Assembly (NCBI GenBank): GCA_019916065.1
Contig: CM034239.1
Location: forward strand, 38,774,419-38,838,418
DNA: 64,000 nt
Origin: Vitellaria paradoxa
Taxonomy: Eukaryota; Streptophyta; Magnoliopsida; Ericales; Sapotaceae
Reading direction: 5' to 3'
A program made the translations under genes and the position numbers. Shown piece by piece: positions 1 to 13,200 of the stretch. The notes under the pieces were generated by a model. That model ran no database searches. It was not told the DNA's origin and saw nothing but the letters and a program-made list of their open reading frames with translations. Position 1 is the stretch's first letter; each line of letters starts with the position of its first letter.

Positions 1-229
1 ACTCCTCTCTCCTAACTAATCTTTTCTTTTGTTTTCTTTTCTTCTTTCTCTTAAACTCACAAATGAAGCATAAAGCAAACCCTAAGTGCATTCTCCCAAT
101 TTATCATTTTAATTTTCCTTTTTTTTTCCTTAGAAATTTTGGAATTAAATACTCTCTCTTTTTTCTCCTATTTTTCTAGTACCGTCTTTTCTAATTGTAC
201 TTCATTTTGTCCACATCGGTATATGACCA

Positions 230-1830
230 CAATTTAATTTTTTCTTTTGTTCACTAGAATTGTGACATATGATCTTAAATAATGTAAAGTGAGCTCATGG
301 GTTTCTAAAAATGTATCCAGTTGTCTATTTGTTTGTTCACTACAATTGTAAAATTTATATATTTAAAACACATGATGAGTTGAGTTTAAAAAAACAAAGA
401 AAATATGCCTAAATATTAATTATATATTTAACTTTGAAAATAAGAAAGAAAAATGAATAAATATTAATCAATTGTGGAAGTAATTTTTCTTTAAAAAATT
501 TCTAATTTTAAAATTAAATTAGTCATGCTAACAATTTGATTGAAAAATCTATGAATACTACTCAATATGTGAGTCATTTTTATAAAGTATAACGTGCGAT
601 TAAAAAAATAATATTTTTTATTTGAGTTATTTTTATAAAATTATTTAAAAAATTATTTTAATACAATTAAAAATAATAATATTTTTAACTTAAGTTAATT
701 TTACAAAATGAATTAAAAAAATAAGAACATATATTAAAATTGACAAATGTTTTCAAATAAAAAGGAGGTCAGACGATTAGTTATGTTTGAAATTTAATAT
801 ATATTCTAGATCCAAACTTGATTTTTGGAATTAAGTCAGATCAAGATTTTGTAAAAAAAACAAATTTTTAGTACTCATATATGAGCTTATCTTTATCAAC
901 TTTATCGGATCACTAAAACTAACATAAATAAACAAATATAAATATAAGAAAATAACTCAATAACTATTTTATGATATTACACAACTTCTATTAAAATATT
1001 TTATAATATATTAATTTTTTTTAAATATTATACAATTCTATATATTGCATGAGAACACTAGTTTATTATAAAAATGATGCGTCTTATCCCTAATTCAAGA
1101 CCTACAACAATGGTTATTTTACTGCACCAAGGAAAAAAAATTTGCAGAAGATTTTGATGGTTTAGTATTTTTTTTAACTAAAAAAAATTGATCCAATTAA
1201 AAAAAGAAAAGCATCACATAGTCATAAGCACGAACATTCAATAGAGGATTTTTTTTTTTTTTTTTTTTGGGAGGGGGGAGTGAGGTTAACTAGATTTTTG
1301 CCCTATCGACATTCATGTTGTTTTTAGTATACTATCTTGCAGCTTCAAATGCAATAATTTACCCCTCATGATTGCGCTATAGTGCATTTTTCAAAAATTT
1401 CCTCTAAATTAACTAAAATTAATTTTATTTTAGCTCATAATATTTTTAAATGCAACCTTAATCCCTCATGGTCTAGGATTGAAGTTAACTATTGACAAAA
1501 TCGATAGAGACAAAATCGATAGAAAATATATACACATATAGGCAACCTAGAGTACAAAACTCTCGTATTGTATGGTTTGGCAAGAGGTAAACGCAGAGGC
1601 CTTCCTTGTACAAGTAAAGAGATGCTTCCGATCTAATAGAAAATATAAAACAAAATAACCTTTCAACAAAACTTAGAAAAAAGAAAAAAAAAACTTCATA
1701 ACTAAAAAAAACCACTTGCCAAAAAAACTAAAAAAAACAACCTTTGACCAACACCACTAGAAAATAACTTTTACGAGTAATAAAAGAGAGATAAATAAGG
1801 ATAGAAAAATGAAAATAAAAACTTATGGTG
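230..1830. repeat. Direct copy of R-gene upstream region (left copy)
   Basis: This stretch matches 62430-64000 in the same orientation, about 62.2 kb away, through many short landmarks in the same order: the block around 260-360, the 'ctcaatatgtgag' block near 565, the poly-T/poly-G tract near 1250, and the block at 1490-1680. The right-hand copy lies upstream of the minus-strand CNL gene that starts at 60297. By position, the matching gene for this copy would lie left of base 1, outside the window. There are no convincing coding regions here; short open frames near 1485-1715 occur in both copies but look like low-complexity translations. The copies have diverged by substitutions and small indels. 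Confidence 0.8.
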
Positions 1831-2240
1831 CAAAAAGATATTATTTTAATTGATTGAAATTTTATTATAAAATAAAAATATTTTAATTACTGTGTATGAA
1901 ATCATAGTTAATTTAGAGAAAAAAGTTAACAATTACACTGTTACAAGTGGTGGGGTGGGAGAAATAAGGACCAAAAAATAAAAATAAAATTTATGAGGCA
2001 AAAATTTATTATTTAAATTGATTAATTTCAATATAAAATAAAAATATTTTCTAATTAATGTACATTAACTGTAACTACAAGGAGGATTTAGTTTGCATTT
2101 AAAAATACAAAGAGTTAAAGTGAAAATGATCTTAAAACTTAGTTCAGTTGAAAAAGTTAAATAGTTGCACTTTAACACTTACCATAAGGAAGTTAAGCGT
2201 TGTATTTAAAAATGTAAGGAGGTAAACCAAAAATGGCCTT
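1300..2240. repeat. Possible decayed inverted-repeat element
   Basis: The left part (about 1375-1475) and the reverse complement of the right part (about 2060-2240) share ordered words, such as 'atttttaaatgcaa' followed by 'taatccct/taaatcct'. This suggests terminal inverted repeats. In addition, about 1800-1925 and 1970-2080 are direct copies of each other. The element type is unknown. It partly overlaps the segment duplicated at the right end of the window. Confidence 0.35.
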
Positions 2241-2536
2241 AGGCTAAACTCAGCTCAGTTTTTCCCTCCTTCTCCCTCCTCCTATAAGGTATATAGAAAT
2301 CGGTAATTTACAATTGCCACCCTAAAGATTTGGCTAATTACAAATAACAACCCTTAATATTTAATATTTGCACTATCATCCTCTATTTTGAAATGAATGT
2401 TAAATGAAAAGTAGTGGAGGTAATGTGGAAAAATAATATAAGATGTTACTTTTATTCATTTTGACTATATAAAATGTTCAAAGCGCTATTGAGATCTTCA
2501 AATGCTATTAAAAATTTTAAAAAAAAAAAAGTCCTT

Positions 2537-2640
2537 TGTAACACCCGATATTTATTTTTTACCCATAATTGAGATTTTCAACATAATATTTGGAACTAAG
2601 ATTTTGTTTAGCTTGTTGATTTTATTTTATTTTCTTGAGA
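2537..2640. mobile_element. Possible LTR start fragment abutting the gypsy RT
   Basis: The sequence from about 2537 starts TGTAACACCCGA, which resembles the 5' end of many plant Ty3/gypsy LTRs (TGTAACACCC). It runs directly into the truncated 3' end of the minus-strand RT fragment. This may be a separate LTR remnant or a deletion scar. No partner LTR was identified with certainty. Confidence 0.3.
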
Positions 2641-5560
2641 ATTTTCCCGAGTTTTTTTCGAAGGCACATTTGGTTGCGTTTAGTTGGCGAGGTGATCGGA
2701 CATGGCTTTGCTTTTGATGACCATGTAATCAATGAATACCTCGATTGTCCGCTCGATCTGAAACTGAACATCCTTGTGACTAGCCTTTGATTGGCAGCCT
2801 CAGTATTATTGAAGCCGAACGATATCACTTTGTAGCAGTACATCCCCATGGAGTGATAAATGACATCGTCTCCTAATCAAGCTCAAACATGGGGATCTGA
2901 TAATGTCCCAATAAGTATTAAGAAAGTTCATATCTCATGTCCCGGGGTGGTGTCAACCAGTTTGTTAATTTTCGACAAAGGAAAGAAATCCTTCGAGTAA
3001 GCCTTGTTGAGGCTAGTAAAGTCCACGCATACCTACCATGTACCGTTTTTCTCTCTTACCACCACTTTATTGGAGAGCTACTTTGGGTATTTCACCTCTC
3101 AAATCACCCCTGCATCTAATAGTTTTCCGACATCCTCAATCACGACCTCAACATGTATGGGGGAAGACCTTCTCCCTTTCTAGACCATGACCTTTATGGT
3201 CGAGCAAGCATTCATCTTGTGGGACATAATGACAAGGTTGATATCGGGCATCTCATAGGAGGTCAACGCAAAGACCTTTAGATTTTCCTTAAACAAATGC
3301 ACAAGGGATTGTTTTTCCTAGTCGAGCAGGCTTTCCCATAGGAAGAACCTTTCTGGGACGGTTTCATAAGCAATGATAGATTCCAAGTCTTCAATTGTTT
3401 GTCCTTAGGGTTGTGCCCCACGTCCTCCAGCACATCTTCAAGTCCAACCGCTAATTTCACCTAGTTGGAGATGTTCTTTACCCCAATGGCTGCTGTGTAG
3501 CACTTCTTCAAGGCAACCTAATTCCCTCTTATTTCAAATATCCCTTAGGGAGCAAGGAATTTTAGCATCTTGCAGTAGGTAAATACGATGGCCTTCATCT
3601 TATACAACTAGGGTGGCCCATAATCACATTGTACGAAGATGGGATGTCCTCCATCAGAAACTCGATTTGGAGCTCGACTACCCTACTTAAACTAGCAATG
3701 TGACTCTCCCTAACGTCCAAACGGGTATAAAGCTGAAGCTAATTAGAGGACAGTTGGCTAGTGTGAGGTTGACCTTGGTTAGTTTGAGCTCCTTGAATAG
3801 ATTATTATACATTACCTCCATAGAGCTCCCTCATTAAATGGGGCTTTGGCCCACCTGGCAATTGTCGATTCCACAATGAGAACTAGACATCATTATATGG
3901 TTGCAAGACACCCTCCAGGTCATCATCCGTGAAGGTAATCTCCTGCCTTGACTCAACCCTTGGTCACTTGTGGCCTTATGCTGGCATATCATTCACACTC
4001 AACATTTCTTTCAGATAAACAACTTTTTTTAGTTTTCTCGAGAGTTGATTTCGACTTTACAGGACTAGTATCTGAGGTGAACCACATAGATGACCCTTTA
4101 GGCTAGTCTTTCGTTGTAGTGACGTGGTTGGCTATCTTTAGTCGACCGAGGTTGTTGTTGTTACTCCTTTAACTTCTCTTCATTGATATAGTCGCGAACT
4201 AGCTCCTTAATACTTGAAGGCACTACACTCTTTTGTTTGGTGCCCTTTCTCTCTATGAATGGAACAGCAGAACAAAGGGTTCCTTTGTGATTGGTCCCCC
4301 CATCCTCCTTGGTCATACAAAGTATGACTGATCTCGGATCTTAGGAAGAATTTTGTAGATAGGGATCTTAAAGACTATATTCACTGCCCTGAACGCATCG
4401 TTCTTACCCTAATCCCTAGTCAGCATTTTCTTTCTATTGTGGACTTTCTCTTTCTTGGAGGCCTCCCTCTCGGAGCCTAAGCCTAGTCATCCACCTTAGA
4501 GTAATCATAAATATGGTTTATGAGGTCAACGAGGCCTTCAACTGGTCTCTTTGTTAGCAACTACCACAAATTATCATCCCTTGAGAGGCTGAGCTTAAAG
4601 GCAGCCACAACAATCTATTCAGAACAAACTTGTACTTCATTATAAACCTTAAAGTGTGCCGAGCCTAATCTCTCAGCCCCTCATTTCCCCATTAGCGCAT
4701 CATCATCAGTGTGTCAACTATCTGGGGCTATTTGCTGTTGGCCATGAAACAGGCCACAAAGGCATCTACCAACTGGGACCATCAACTAATGGAGCTGGAT
4801 TTCAGCTTATCTAGCCAATGCAAGCTATTTCCTCAGGCTAGAGGGGAAGACCTTGCATACGAGAATATTATTATAACTCCAGAGGGGTATGATCTATTTG
4901 TAGTGGTGAACAAGTCCTACTAGGTCCGCCTTCCTATCATAGTGTGTGAACCTCGGAAGCATAAACTTTTAAGGTGGCTCCATTTGCTCGATGCTATCTA
5001 TAAATGGAGAGAAGGCAATCTAGCCTAGAATCAAATGGTGGGCAAAGTTTCCATCACGCTTCTACATGGTCAGTGAGTTAATTTATCACCAAGCCCTTCA
5101 GATCTGCCCTTGGCTGTTGCTCGGCTAGTTTGTTTTAGAAGTGGAGTTCTCGCTTAAACTAATCGTGCCTCACTTTGTCGGGAGTCTAAACTAGAGTGCC
5201 TCCCTAATTTTCTTTTGACTTGTGACTTCAATTTGTTTAAGTTTATATGAAATCTCCTACCTCACCTCAAAGTAGGACTACACCTCCTGCGTGCTCATCA
5301 GGAGCATTCAGGTTATTTGCGACAAAGGTGCCATGGTAAGGTTGCCTCTCCATATCATGTGCTTGGATTTACGTGTGAATAAATCAAGTTGCTTCCTAAG
5401 GATCACTAGTTCTTGCTCCCTCAGCTTGATCTCCACCTGGTATTAGGTTAGGGTTATATTGTCGTAGCCCGGGAGGTCGCCATTAGCTCCACGATGACGA
5501 TCCCCATGCATCCAATCCATTCAGGCCCCCCAGGCCCTTGAGATATTTTCAACCTAAACT
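2610..5560 (-). pseudogene. Degenerate Ty3/gypsy gag-protease-RT fragment
   Basis: Read on the minus strand, this is the inner part of a Ty3/gypsy polyprotein. A gag stretch lies at about 4480-4650 (VVAAFKLSLSRDD, then KRPVEGLVDLINHIYDYSK). A protease-linker block lies at about 3560-3650 (PSSYNVIMGHP, then LYKMKAIVFTYCKMLKF). A pre-RT and RT stretch lies at about 2640-3200 (KVVVREKNGTW, VCVDFTSLNKAYSKDFFPLS, MYCYKVISFGFNNTEAANQR). The RT breaks off near the 'PTKCAF..SGKF' region at about 2615, so the catalytic core end, RNase H and integrase are missing. Several stops (for example W-stop-VCVDF) and frameshifts interrupt all frames, so it cannot be active. The motif style fits the non-chromovirus Tat group; that assignment is inferred from remembered family motifs. 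Neither LTR is clear. Confidence 0.85.
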
Positions 5561-7640
5561 TGGGGGGAATCTGGGACTGTTTAATCTCAGATGTGTGGGC
5601 TACAATCTCTCTATGGCCTGTTGGTAAAAATGCTCTACTAATCTAGATTATCTTTACTCATAATAAAGTTTTCGCGAGAATGCTGATCGTTTCCCACAAA
5701 CAATGCTAGTTGGAGTGTCAAAAAACTCATGCTATCCTAAATGAACCATCCAATCAACACTCTATGAACAATGTGACTGGATGGTGATGATTATCTCAAT
5801 TGGATTGTAAGTAAGTTCGGTCTCTTCTGTCCGACCACTTGAAAAAGCTATCAACTGGGGGAGGTATGACCAAATATCCCTTCAACAGTAAAGTTTGCCT
5901 CACTGGAGAATAAAAGTGAGAGTAAACAAAACGGCAGATTTCTAGTATGGTTTTTACTGTCTAACATTTTCCCTTTGTATAGTTTGGTTTATATAATTAT
6001 AGGTATAGACCCAATCTGCCACCCCAAGTATTGAACCACATGCAAATAGGGGGAATGATGCTGAAACGTGGGCAAAGGCATAAAGAACAAAATAGTCCCC
6101 TTCTTCTCCATGTTCATCATTGCAGACAAGCTAAAAGTGTAAAAGCGCGGATGCTCGCCACATGTCCAAATGATAGCCTTTAATTACCATTTAAATTGCT
6201 AAGGATATGTTTGGGGATTGTTTTGGCTTTGATTTGGAACTTAGCATATTGTTTTCCAAACCATGTTCTATCGTTTGCACAACTGTCATCTTCTCATACA
6301 CACGATTCATCTAAGTGTGGGGTGTGCCCACAGGGTGTCCTGATGCTTAGTGTGAACATGCCATTTCCAATCTCGTGTGCACGGTCTCTTCTGGGTTTAT
6401 GTTCCAACATCAATTCTTTTTCCTGGTTTTTCAAAGTGTTGTCGCCCCGTTAAGCTAATAGCTCAATCCATATGATGCCATGTTGCCTAGCCTAGTCCAA
6501 CATACTCTTTCTCCCTTGCCGAGCATTGTCATTAGCTTTCATTTTCTTTTATTCTCCTCTTCATATATCAAACTTTTGTGGTTATGTGTGTTTATGCAAC
6601 TAATATAGGCACGAAAAACAAGGTTTATGTTTGAGTTTGAAAGGGATGACAGCTATCTTGGATGTGTGAGTTCCAGTGTTGATCTGGAGTTGATTTGTGT
6701 CCATGGTTGGGTCTCTCGGTGGACTTTGGTCAAGAATTTAAGGTGTTGGTTGTGGTCTTCATCTTTACCTTCCAACATTATCATCTTCGATCTTATCTTC
6801 TCCTCTCCGACTTGGTATAGAAGTATGGGTTCTTACTTGGTAGTGTGTGTAGATGATTGAGGGGTTGCTTTTCATATGCTTTGAAATTTAAAGTTTTGGT
6901 TTGGGATTAATGTAATGATTGAAGAATGTGTATATATATGAATGTCTATATAAAGAGAGTGTGATAAATATTAACCTATTTAGATAAATTGGAACTTCAT
7001 GATGTAAATTGATTTATAAATCTTGTTTATAGCTATTCCTAGTATAACATTGCATGCCTTTATTTGAGAAATTGAAAACTATTAAATTTGATCATTAGAT
7101 AGATGCATAAACAAAAAATAAAGAATATCTAATTCTAATTGTAGGAGCTCTGTCGTGAGCACACACAAGTCTTATTCTTGTGAGCACGCCTGCAAACAGC
7201 TTACTCCCTATGCGTATGCCATCTTGAGCCTCACACCACACTAGGGAGGATTGTGCTCTGTGCACACTCGATAGTATTTATCATGCTCACGCCTTTTGAT
7301 CAGGCTGTCTCATGCACCTAGACTATGTCTAGTCCACGCGACTGGCTAGGTCTACATCCCATGCACATGTTTGATGAGGTCTGGTGTGCAAGCCACCCTA
7401 TCACTTGATATATTTTTTCACTTTTGTATTAAATGCTTTAACGTGATGATATATGTTATGATTTAATGTCTTATATGAAGAACATTGAGATGTATTAGAT
7501 CACTATCATGAATGATTAGCTAAGATTATGATAAAGTGTGATAATGGTATACCATTATAAGGAAATATATATACGTATATAATACATTAATTTTGAATTT
7601 TTTGAGTGTATAGATACTGAAAATAGAGGTTATGATTATA
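5560..7640. other. Non-coding, probably decayed retroelement flank
   Basis: No gene was recognised. The DNA is less AT-rich than its surroundings, especially 7140-7400, which has many 'gtgagcac'-type words. Together with its position upstream of the minus-strand gag, this suggests the untranslated leader or LTR of the same or a nested retroelement. Open frames at 6196-6453 and 6627-6860 show no recognisable domain. Confidence 0.35.
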
Positions 7641-8515
7641 CCTAAGGATTGAAAATCCCAAAACTTATGCAGGAATAGGAGGACTCACATCTAGTACATA
7701 AGTAGCCTACAAAATAAGGTGAATGCTAATTAGCGTGTATTTTACCCTTGAAGTTTAACTCAAGTGGCAAACACGAATTCATGGTGGTTCACTCTATGGC
7801 CAAGGTCATATCAGATGAGCACTAATTCGTTTTAAATTAGGCTCTATGGCCATAGGATCATTCGGCAGACTATCTAACCTATTGTATATTGATTTTGGTT
7901 AAATTATGAGTATGAGTTAAAAAATCATAAACTATTAACTTAAATTTGATTTGATGAGATGATATGAGATGAGATGAGGAGATCAATTTTGGTCATAGAT
8001 ATTAATTGTTAATGGTTGAGGCAATTTAATTGTTTTGATATGTTCATGTAGTAGCATGATAGGACATCTTTTATACTTAATTGTTTATAGTGTGCACTAG
8101 TAATTGTACTCATTCCTCTATAAAATTTGCTATAGGTTCTAGTGCTGATTCCCAAGTAGGGACTTCCAACTAAGAATAGTAGTCCTCTCCTATTTTCTTT
8201 CATCATACTTTATGAACTTTTGGGGATTATTCATTCTATTCATTTGATACCTCCATAGGTTGAGAATTACTGTATTTATTACATATTGATTCGATTGGGT
8301 TGTACGAGCCAAGTGTAGTCCTGTTACTCTTTTAGATCACTATTGCATGGTCCATGACTATGACTTGATGGCTATTTTGCTTTTTGATTACTTTTTGATT
8401 ATTATATTTTGTTACGTTGGTTGTATAGCTCTGATGGCTTCAAGCTATAATTATTATAATATGTTAGCATATTTAATGGTTTGCGCTCAAAATTATGAAA
8501 TTCAAGGTGTGACAA
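7640..8515. mobile_element. Possible LTR remnant ending in GTGACA
   Basis: The segment ends 'gaaattcaaggtgtgaca' at about 8515. Very similar endings occur near 12115 and 13967, each followed by cassette-like sequence. A TG...CA-type terminus of this form is common for Ty3/gypsy LTRs. The left end could not be fixed. Confidence 0.3.
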
Positions 8516-8614
8516 TATATAAAATTAGTAAAAATCGCTTGAACCATTGATGAACGGATGAACTATTTGAACTAATTACGAGTCAATAAAACAAGCTAGT
8601 TTAATACTATGAAA

Positions 8615-10030
8615 ACAAAAAGAAAAAAATTGTTTGAAAAATTAGCTTCATGCCAACATCAATTATAAGGAGAAATTTGGAATAATAGAAAGACTTTGAA
8701 TAAATTAAAAACATGATCAATTTGAAAAGACATAGTATATTGCTCAAACTTCATTTATTCTTCATTTTTACCTTTCATTGAAATATATAAATTATAAAAT
8801 TAATAGTAACTAGTTTTAATTTTAACTTTAGCAAAATATTTTAATTGAATATATCATTTTAATTAATACATTATTATTTTAATAATTAATTTTATTAAAT
8901 TTAATTAATCATAATAATTAATTCAATTAAAGTTTTAGTAAATAAATCACTTTCATATTAAATTATTATTTAATTTCTAGAATAAAAATTATTAATTTAT
9001 TTTGTTTTAACTTTAATAAAAGTAATTTGATTAAATAAATTATTTTAATTGTAAATTATATATTATATTTTTTATCGCTTTACTTCACCAGTTGATGTAG
9101 AAGGTAAAAGTGCCAGTTATTGCATCGCAAACGGATACGTTGTATCAACTATAAGTCCGGTGATTTTAATGAAGGTAATTAAATGGACAACTATTAGAAT
9201 TTGAAATTAAAGAATATCAAAATTAATGTATTTGTTACCATTATCAAGAAAAGCTTTGACTCAATGCCTCCCAATCTTTATCTTTCCATCTCCATAAGAA
9301 TCTCGAGACTTGAAGTTATATGTATAATTAAGTGAAATTAATTCCAAAGTACGTAAATGAGTTTAGATAGATTAACTCTAATTAAAGAACCTCTATTTTG
9401 ATTTGAAAAATAAATCGGATTATTAGACCCCAAAAGCCTATGCCTATGCTTATATTTTGATTAATTTGAAACCAAGTATGGGTGATCCATCCATTTCATT
9501 TTTTTTTAAATTATTTTATAATTTCGTTGTTATTTCTTGAAATAATAAGGGAAGAACATACATATACAAGACCACAAATGGAAGCAATCCAAAGGAACGA
9601 AGGGCATATGGTTGCTGACATACCTAACTAGAGCTATTTCCTTGGTACAAATAGAGCTTGAGATGGGCCAAATCAGCTAAACAACCACCTCCAGATGTTC
9701 ATATTATTGAAAGAGGGAGCTGATATAAGGCAATAATGCATAAATCTGTCAAATAAATGAGGGCAAGAAGACGTCAGAAATTAAAAATCATATATCCACG
9801 GATATAAGGCGATGATTTGCCACCATTAGTTCTAATATATTTTTATTTTAATTATTTTAATACAATTTTTTAACAAGACGATAACTTTTTTAAGTAACTT
9901 TTAAATATGTTATTGAAATTCATTAACTTTTTTTAAGCGAGTACCGGACCTGGGATAAAGTTGAGAACAAGATAGTAATAAGAAAACTCAGGGGAAGAGA
10001 GTGAGAGAGAGAGAGAGAGAGTAATAGATT
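8615..10030 (+). repeat. Cassette repeat, copy A
   Basis: First of four diverged copies of a non-coding cassette. It begins 'ttgtttgaaaaattagcttcatgcc' (copy C near 13970 begins almost identically). It then shares with the other copies the block 'aagctttgactcaatgcctc' (9252), a middle block around 9580-9820 ('gagcttgagatg...caaatcagctaaaca') and the end block 'ggacctgggataaagttgagaac' followed by a (GA)n tract (about 10000-10022). The end block is shortened compared with copies B to D. No conserved reading frame is seen. Confidence 0.75.
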
Positions 10031-10229
10031 AAAATTCCTATTTTAGTGGAATAAAATTAAAAAATAATCGTAATTCAAATATGGCACAAGTTTATAGAAA
10101 TACAATCTTATTTGATTATTGATTAAAATATTTATTTTATTATTTACCACTTAATATTATAATTTTTATTTAAATTAAATTCTACATTAATTAAAATTTT
10201 TACGTAAATTATTGGTAACTAGTTTTTTC

Positions 10230-10345
10230 AATGATTTGCTCTTAAGCAAAAATTATATTATTTATTAATGAAAAGTAGAAATTAACTTGATTAGACAAAA
10301 ATTATATTATTTATTAATAAAAATTAGAAATCATATTATTTGTTT
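10230..10345. repeat. Short AT-rich direct duplication
   Basis: The phrase 'aaaattatattatttattaat' occurs twice, at about 10248 and 10299, with similar flanks. It is an AT-rich local duplication of about 51 bp, most likely a replication-slippage product. Confidence 0.6.
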
Positions 10346-10619
10346 TGATTAAGATTAGCAACTAAGTTCTTTAAATTATTTTAGATGATGAGTTATTCTT
10401 TCACTGATTTGATTTTTTTCGTCTTTTATACATTTCATTTGTGTATTATTAAAAAATTGTAATGATTGATTGTAATATTATATTTTTATTTTTTTTAATG
10501 TTATTGTCAATTTATTTTCTATTTTATTTCAGTTTAAATATATTTTATTTTATTTTTATATTTTAAAATTACATAATAAAAAAATTCATGCGTCGCCCTG
10601 CATGCATAATCAAGAATAT

Positions 10620-12200
10620 ATATATATATATATATTAATCTTTCCATCTATAGAGGAATATATGTTGTGGCTTAAAGTTGTATATATAATAAAGTTAAAT
10701 TAATTTAAAAGTACGTAAATCAGTTTAGGGATAGATTAAATCTAAAGATTCTTTAAATAGGATTATTAGACCCACAGAGCGTTTGCCTATGACTATGTCT
10801 CTCTGTTGATTAATTTAAAACCAAGTATAGGTGATCCACCGTTTCTTTTTTTTTTTTTTTTTTTTTTGTTTAAATTTTTTTTATTTTTTAAAATTTATTT
10901 TATAAAAAAGAAGCGCACGCGCACATATATATATATATATATATACACGAGACCACAAATGAAAGTAACAGAAAGGAACGAAGGGCATATAGTTGTAGAC
11001 ACACCTAGCTTAGTAGCTAGAGCTGCTTCTTCTTTTGCACAAATGGAGCTTGAGATGTGTCAAATCAGCGAAACAACCGAACCACCTCGAGATGTTTATA
11101 TTATTGAATGAGGGAGCTCAGATCAGAGCAACAACACGTAAATCTGTCAAATAAATAAGGATAAGTAGACGTCAGAAATTAAAAATCATATTTATCCGTG
11201 GATTTAAGGAGTGGTTTTGCACCTTTCAAAAAGGGGGGTTGGTTTTGCCACCATCAGTTCTAATATTTTTTATTTTAATTATTTTAATATAATTTTTTAA
11301 CAAAAGTTAAACTTTTTTTAAGTAACTTTTAAATATGTTATTTATATTCATTAAAAAAATTTACCTATATGTAAAAAATTTTTATTTGAAAATATTTTTT
11401 GTAATTTATTTATAAACAAATAACATACTTAAAAATTATCAGATTAAAAAAAATTAATTGCAAAAATCATATAAAAAAATTAATATGAAAAAGAACTGAA
11501 CCTGATGCCTCCCAAACCAAGCCTTAAAAGTGGGAGTATGCAGCACTTATTACATCTGATTCCTTATTTAGCACCATTACTCTCGCTGCTAGGCTGCAGC
11601 TGCTTCAAAACATGATCAACTGACTATACTGCCGCCAAGTTTGAAAAGTGAGTACTGGACCTGGGATGAAGTAGTTGAGAACAGGACAGTAGCAAGACGA
11701 ACTCAGGCAAGAGAGAGAGAGAGAGAGAGAGCACTGGATCTGGGGATGCAAGAGATTGACACCAAGAATTTCATCAAAGGCTGAGATCCAATATCGGGAG
11801 CATTTCTGATAAATATATGTATCACTAAAACAACACTAGCTAGGACATCTCTTCGTAAAAGTGCAAATAAAGCGTACAGGTTTTGTGTGATTTTGTGCTT
11901 AGTGTTGGCCTAAATCTTTGTAACTATTAATAAATCTATGTAAAATTGAAATTTTTTTGTTTATTGTATGAATTAGAAAAATATAATTTTTATAAATTTA
12001 TGTTAACTTTTTTAACTATAAACACACCTGTTATAAAAATTTATATTATTATTAATGTTAGGTTTAATGGTTCGTATTTTAAGTTGAGAAATTCAAAGTG
12101 TGATAATATATAAAATCAATAAAAATCATTTGAACCATTAATGAACCAATAAACTAATTGAACTGACCACGAGTCAATAAAACTAGCCAGTTCAATATTA
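10620..12200 (+). repeat. Cassette repeat, copy B
   Basis: Second copy of the cassette. It contains the 'gtacgtaaa...gtttag' and 'tattagacccacagagcg' blocks, the middle block at 10950-11150 and the end block at 11500-11830 ('cctcccaaaccaagccttaaaa', 'ctgctaggctgcagctgcttc', (GA)n, 'gagatccaatatcgggagcat'). An open frame across the middle block (10806-11111) is not kept in the other copies, so it is probably not a gene. The 3' part (12070-12200) resembles 8490-8610. Confidence 0.75.
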
Positions 12201-13200
12201 CAATTTAAAGAAAAAAAAAATTATAGTGACCCAAGAAATTTAAATTCTTAATTTGATTTTTTTAATTTAAATTTTGTTATTATATTAATTGAATATTTAT
12301 TTTATTATGGATGCACAATGGGTATAAAAATTTTATTTGAGTATTTCAATTTTTTTATTAAAAGTACGGTTTAATTTTTTATTATTAAATAAAACATAAA
12401 ATTAAAAAAAATCTAAAATTAAATAGTAATTAAATAAAGTATACATATATATACATATGGAGTGAAATTGAAAAGGGCTAGCGTTAGCAATTCGGCAGAG
12501 TTAAAAAAAAAAAAAAAAAGAAAGAAAGAAAACGTGACACACCAGTTGACTAGATGAATTGGGAAACGCGTGACCCATTTCCAATAGGATTTTAATTGAT
12601 CTGAAAACTATTGCATGTTTATATATATATACATATATAGACATTGTATACCGCGACAGAAAAGAAAACCGAATTTGAATCCCAATTGGATTCCTCAAGG
12701 CGGCTATTTCATCTATAAATATGTATATTCACCTCAGTGGGGAACGTCCAGAAGCCTTTTCGGCAGGAAAAAAAAAAAAAAAAGAGAGAGAGAGAAGAGA
12801 AAGTAGCAGCGGTAGAAAAAAAAAGAAAAAAAAAAAAGAAAAGAAAAGGTATTGACGGCAAACCGTAAGAAGGCAGCAGTTTTTTTTTTTTGTGCAGTAG
12901 ATGCAAATTTAATTTGAAGTAAGAGTGGAGTTAAATAAAAGTTAAATTTATTATGTGTGATTTAATTTTGTGAATTTCTGTGATTATTTAGTTTATTGTT
13001 ACGTAACAAATTATGTAATTGTAACTGTCTTGTGGATAGAAAAAGTATATATAAATTGATTTTGATTTTAAGAAATTAAATTTAAGTTAATATAAAAATT
13101 TTAAATTTTAAAAAAAAAATACTAATGTGTGTGTTATTACGAAACATTGAATAAAGAAAATAAATATTTTTAAAGAATAATTTGGATTGGAATAAATAAA
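12200..13200. other. AT-rich intergenic DNA with simple repeats
   Basis: Contains a poly-A/purine-rich run at 12502-12530, a short (TA)n near 12620, and poly-A with (GA)n at about 12768-12850. No gene, RNA gene or ordered repeat was recognised. Confidence 0.6.

Noticed and set aside
1485..1715. Small membrane-like protein (FFFFFL-rich)
   Set aside because: It is a translation of A-rich low-complexity DNA; the copy at 63668-63850 does not conserve the frame.
10806..11111. 101-codon open frame in cassette copy B
   Set aside because: Its first half is poly-T and (TA)n translated; the later part contains stops at the same place in copies A and C.
11700..11735. (GA)n tracts as CRISPR or other regular arrays
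   Set aside because: They are simple dinucleotide microsatellites in equivalent cassette positions; no spacer-repeat structure exists.
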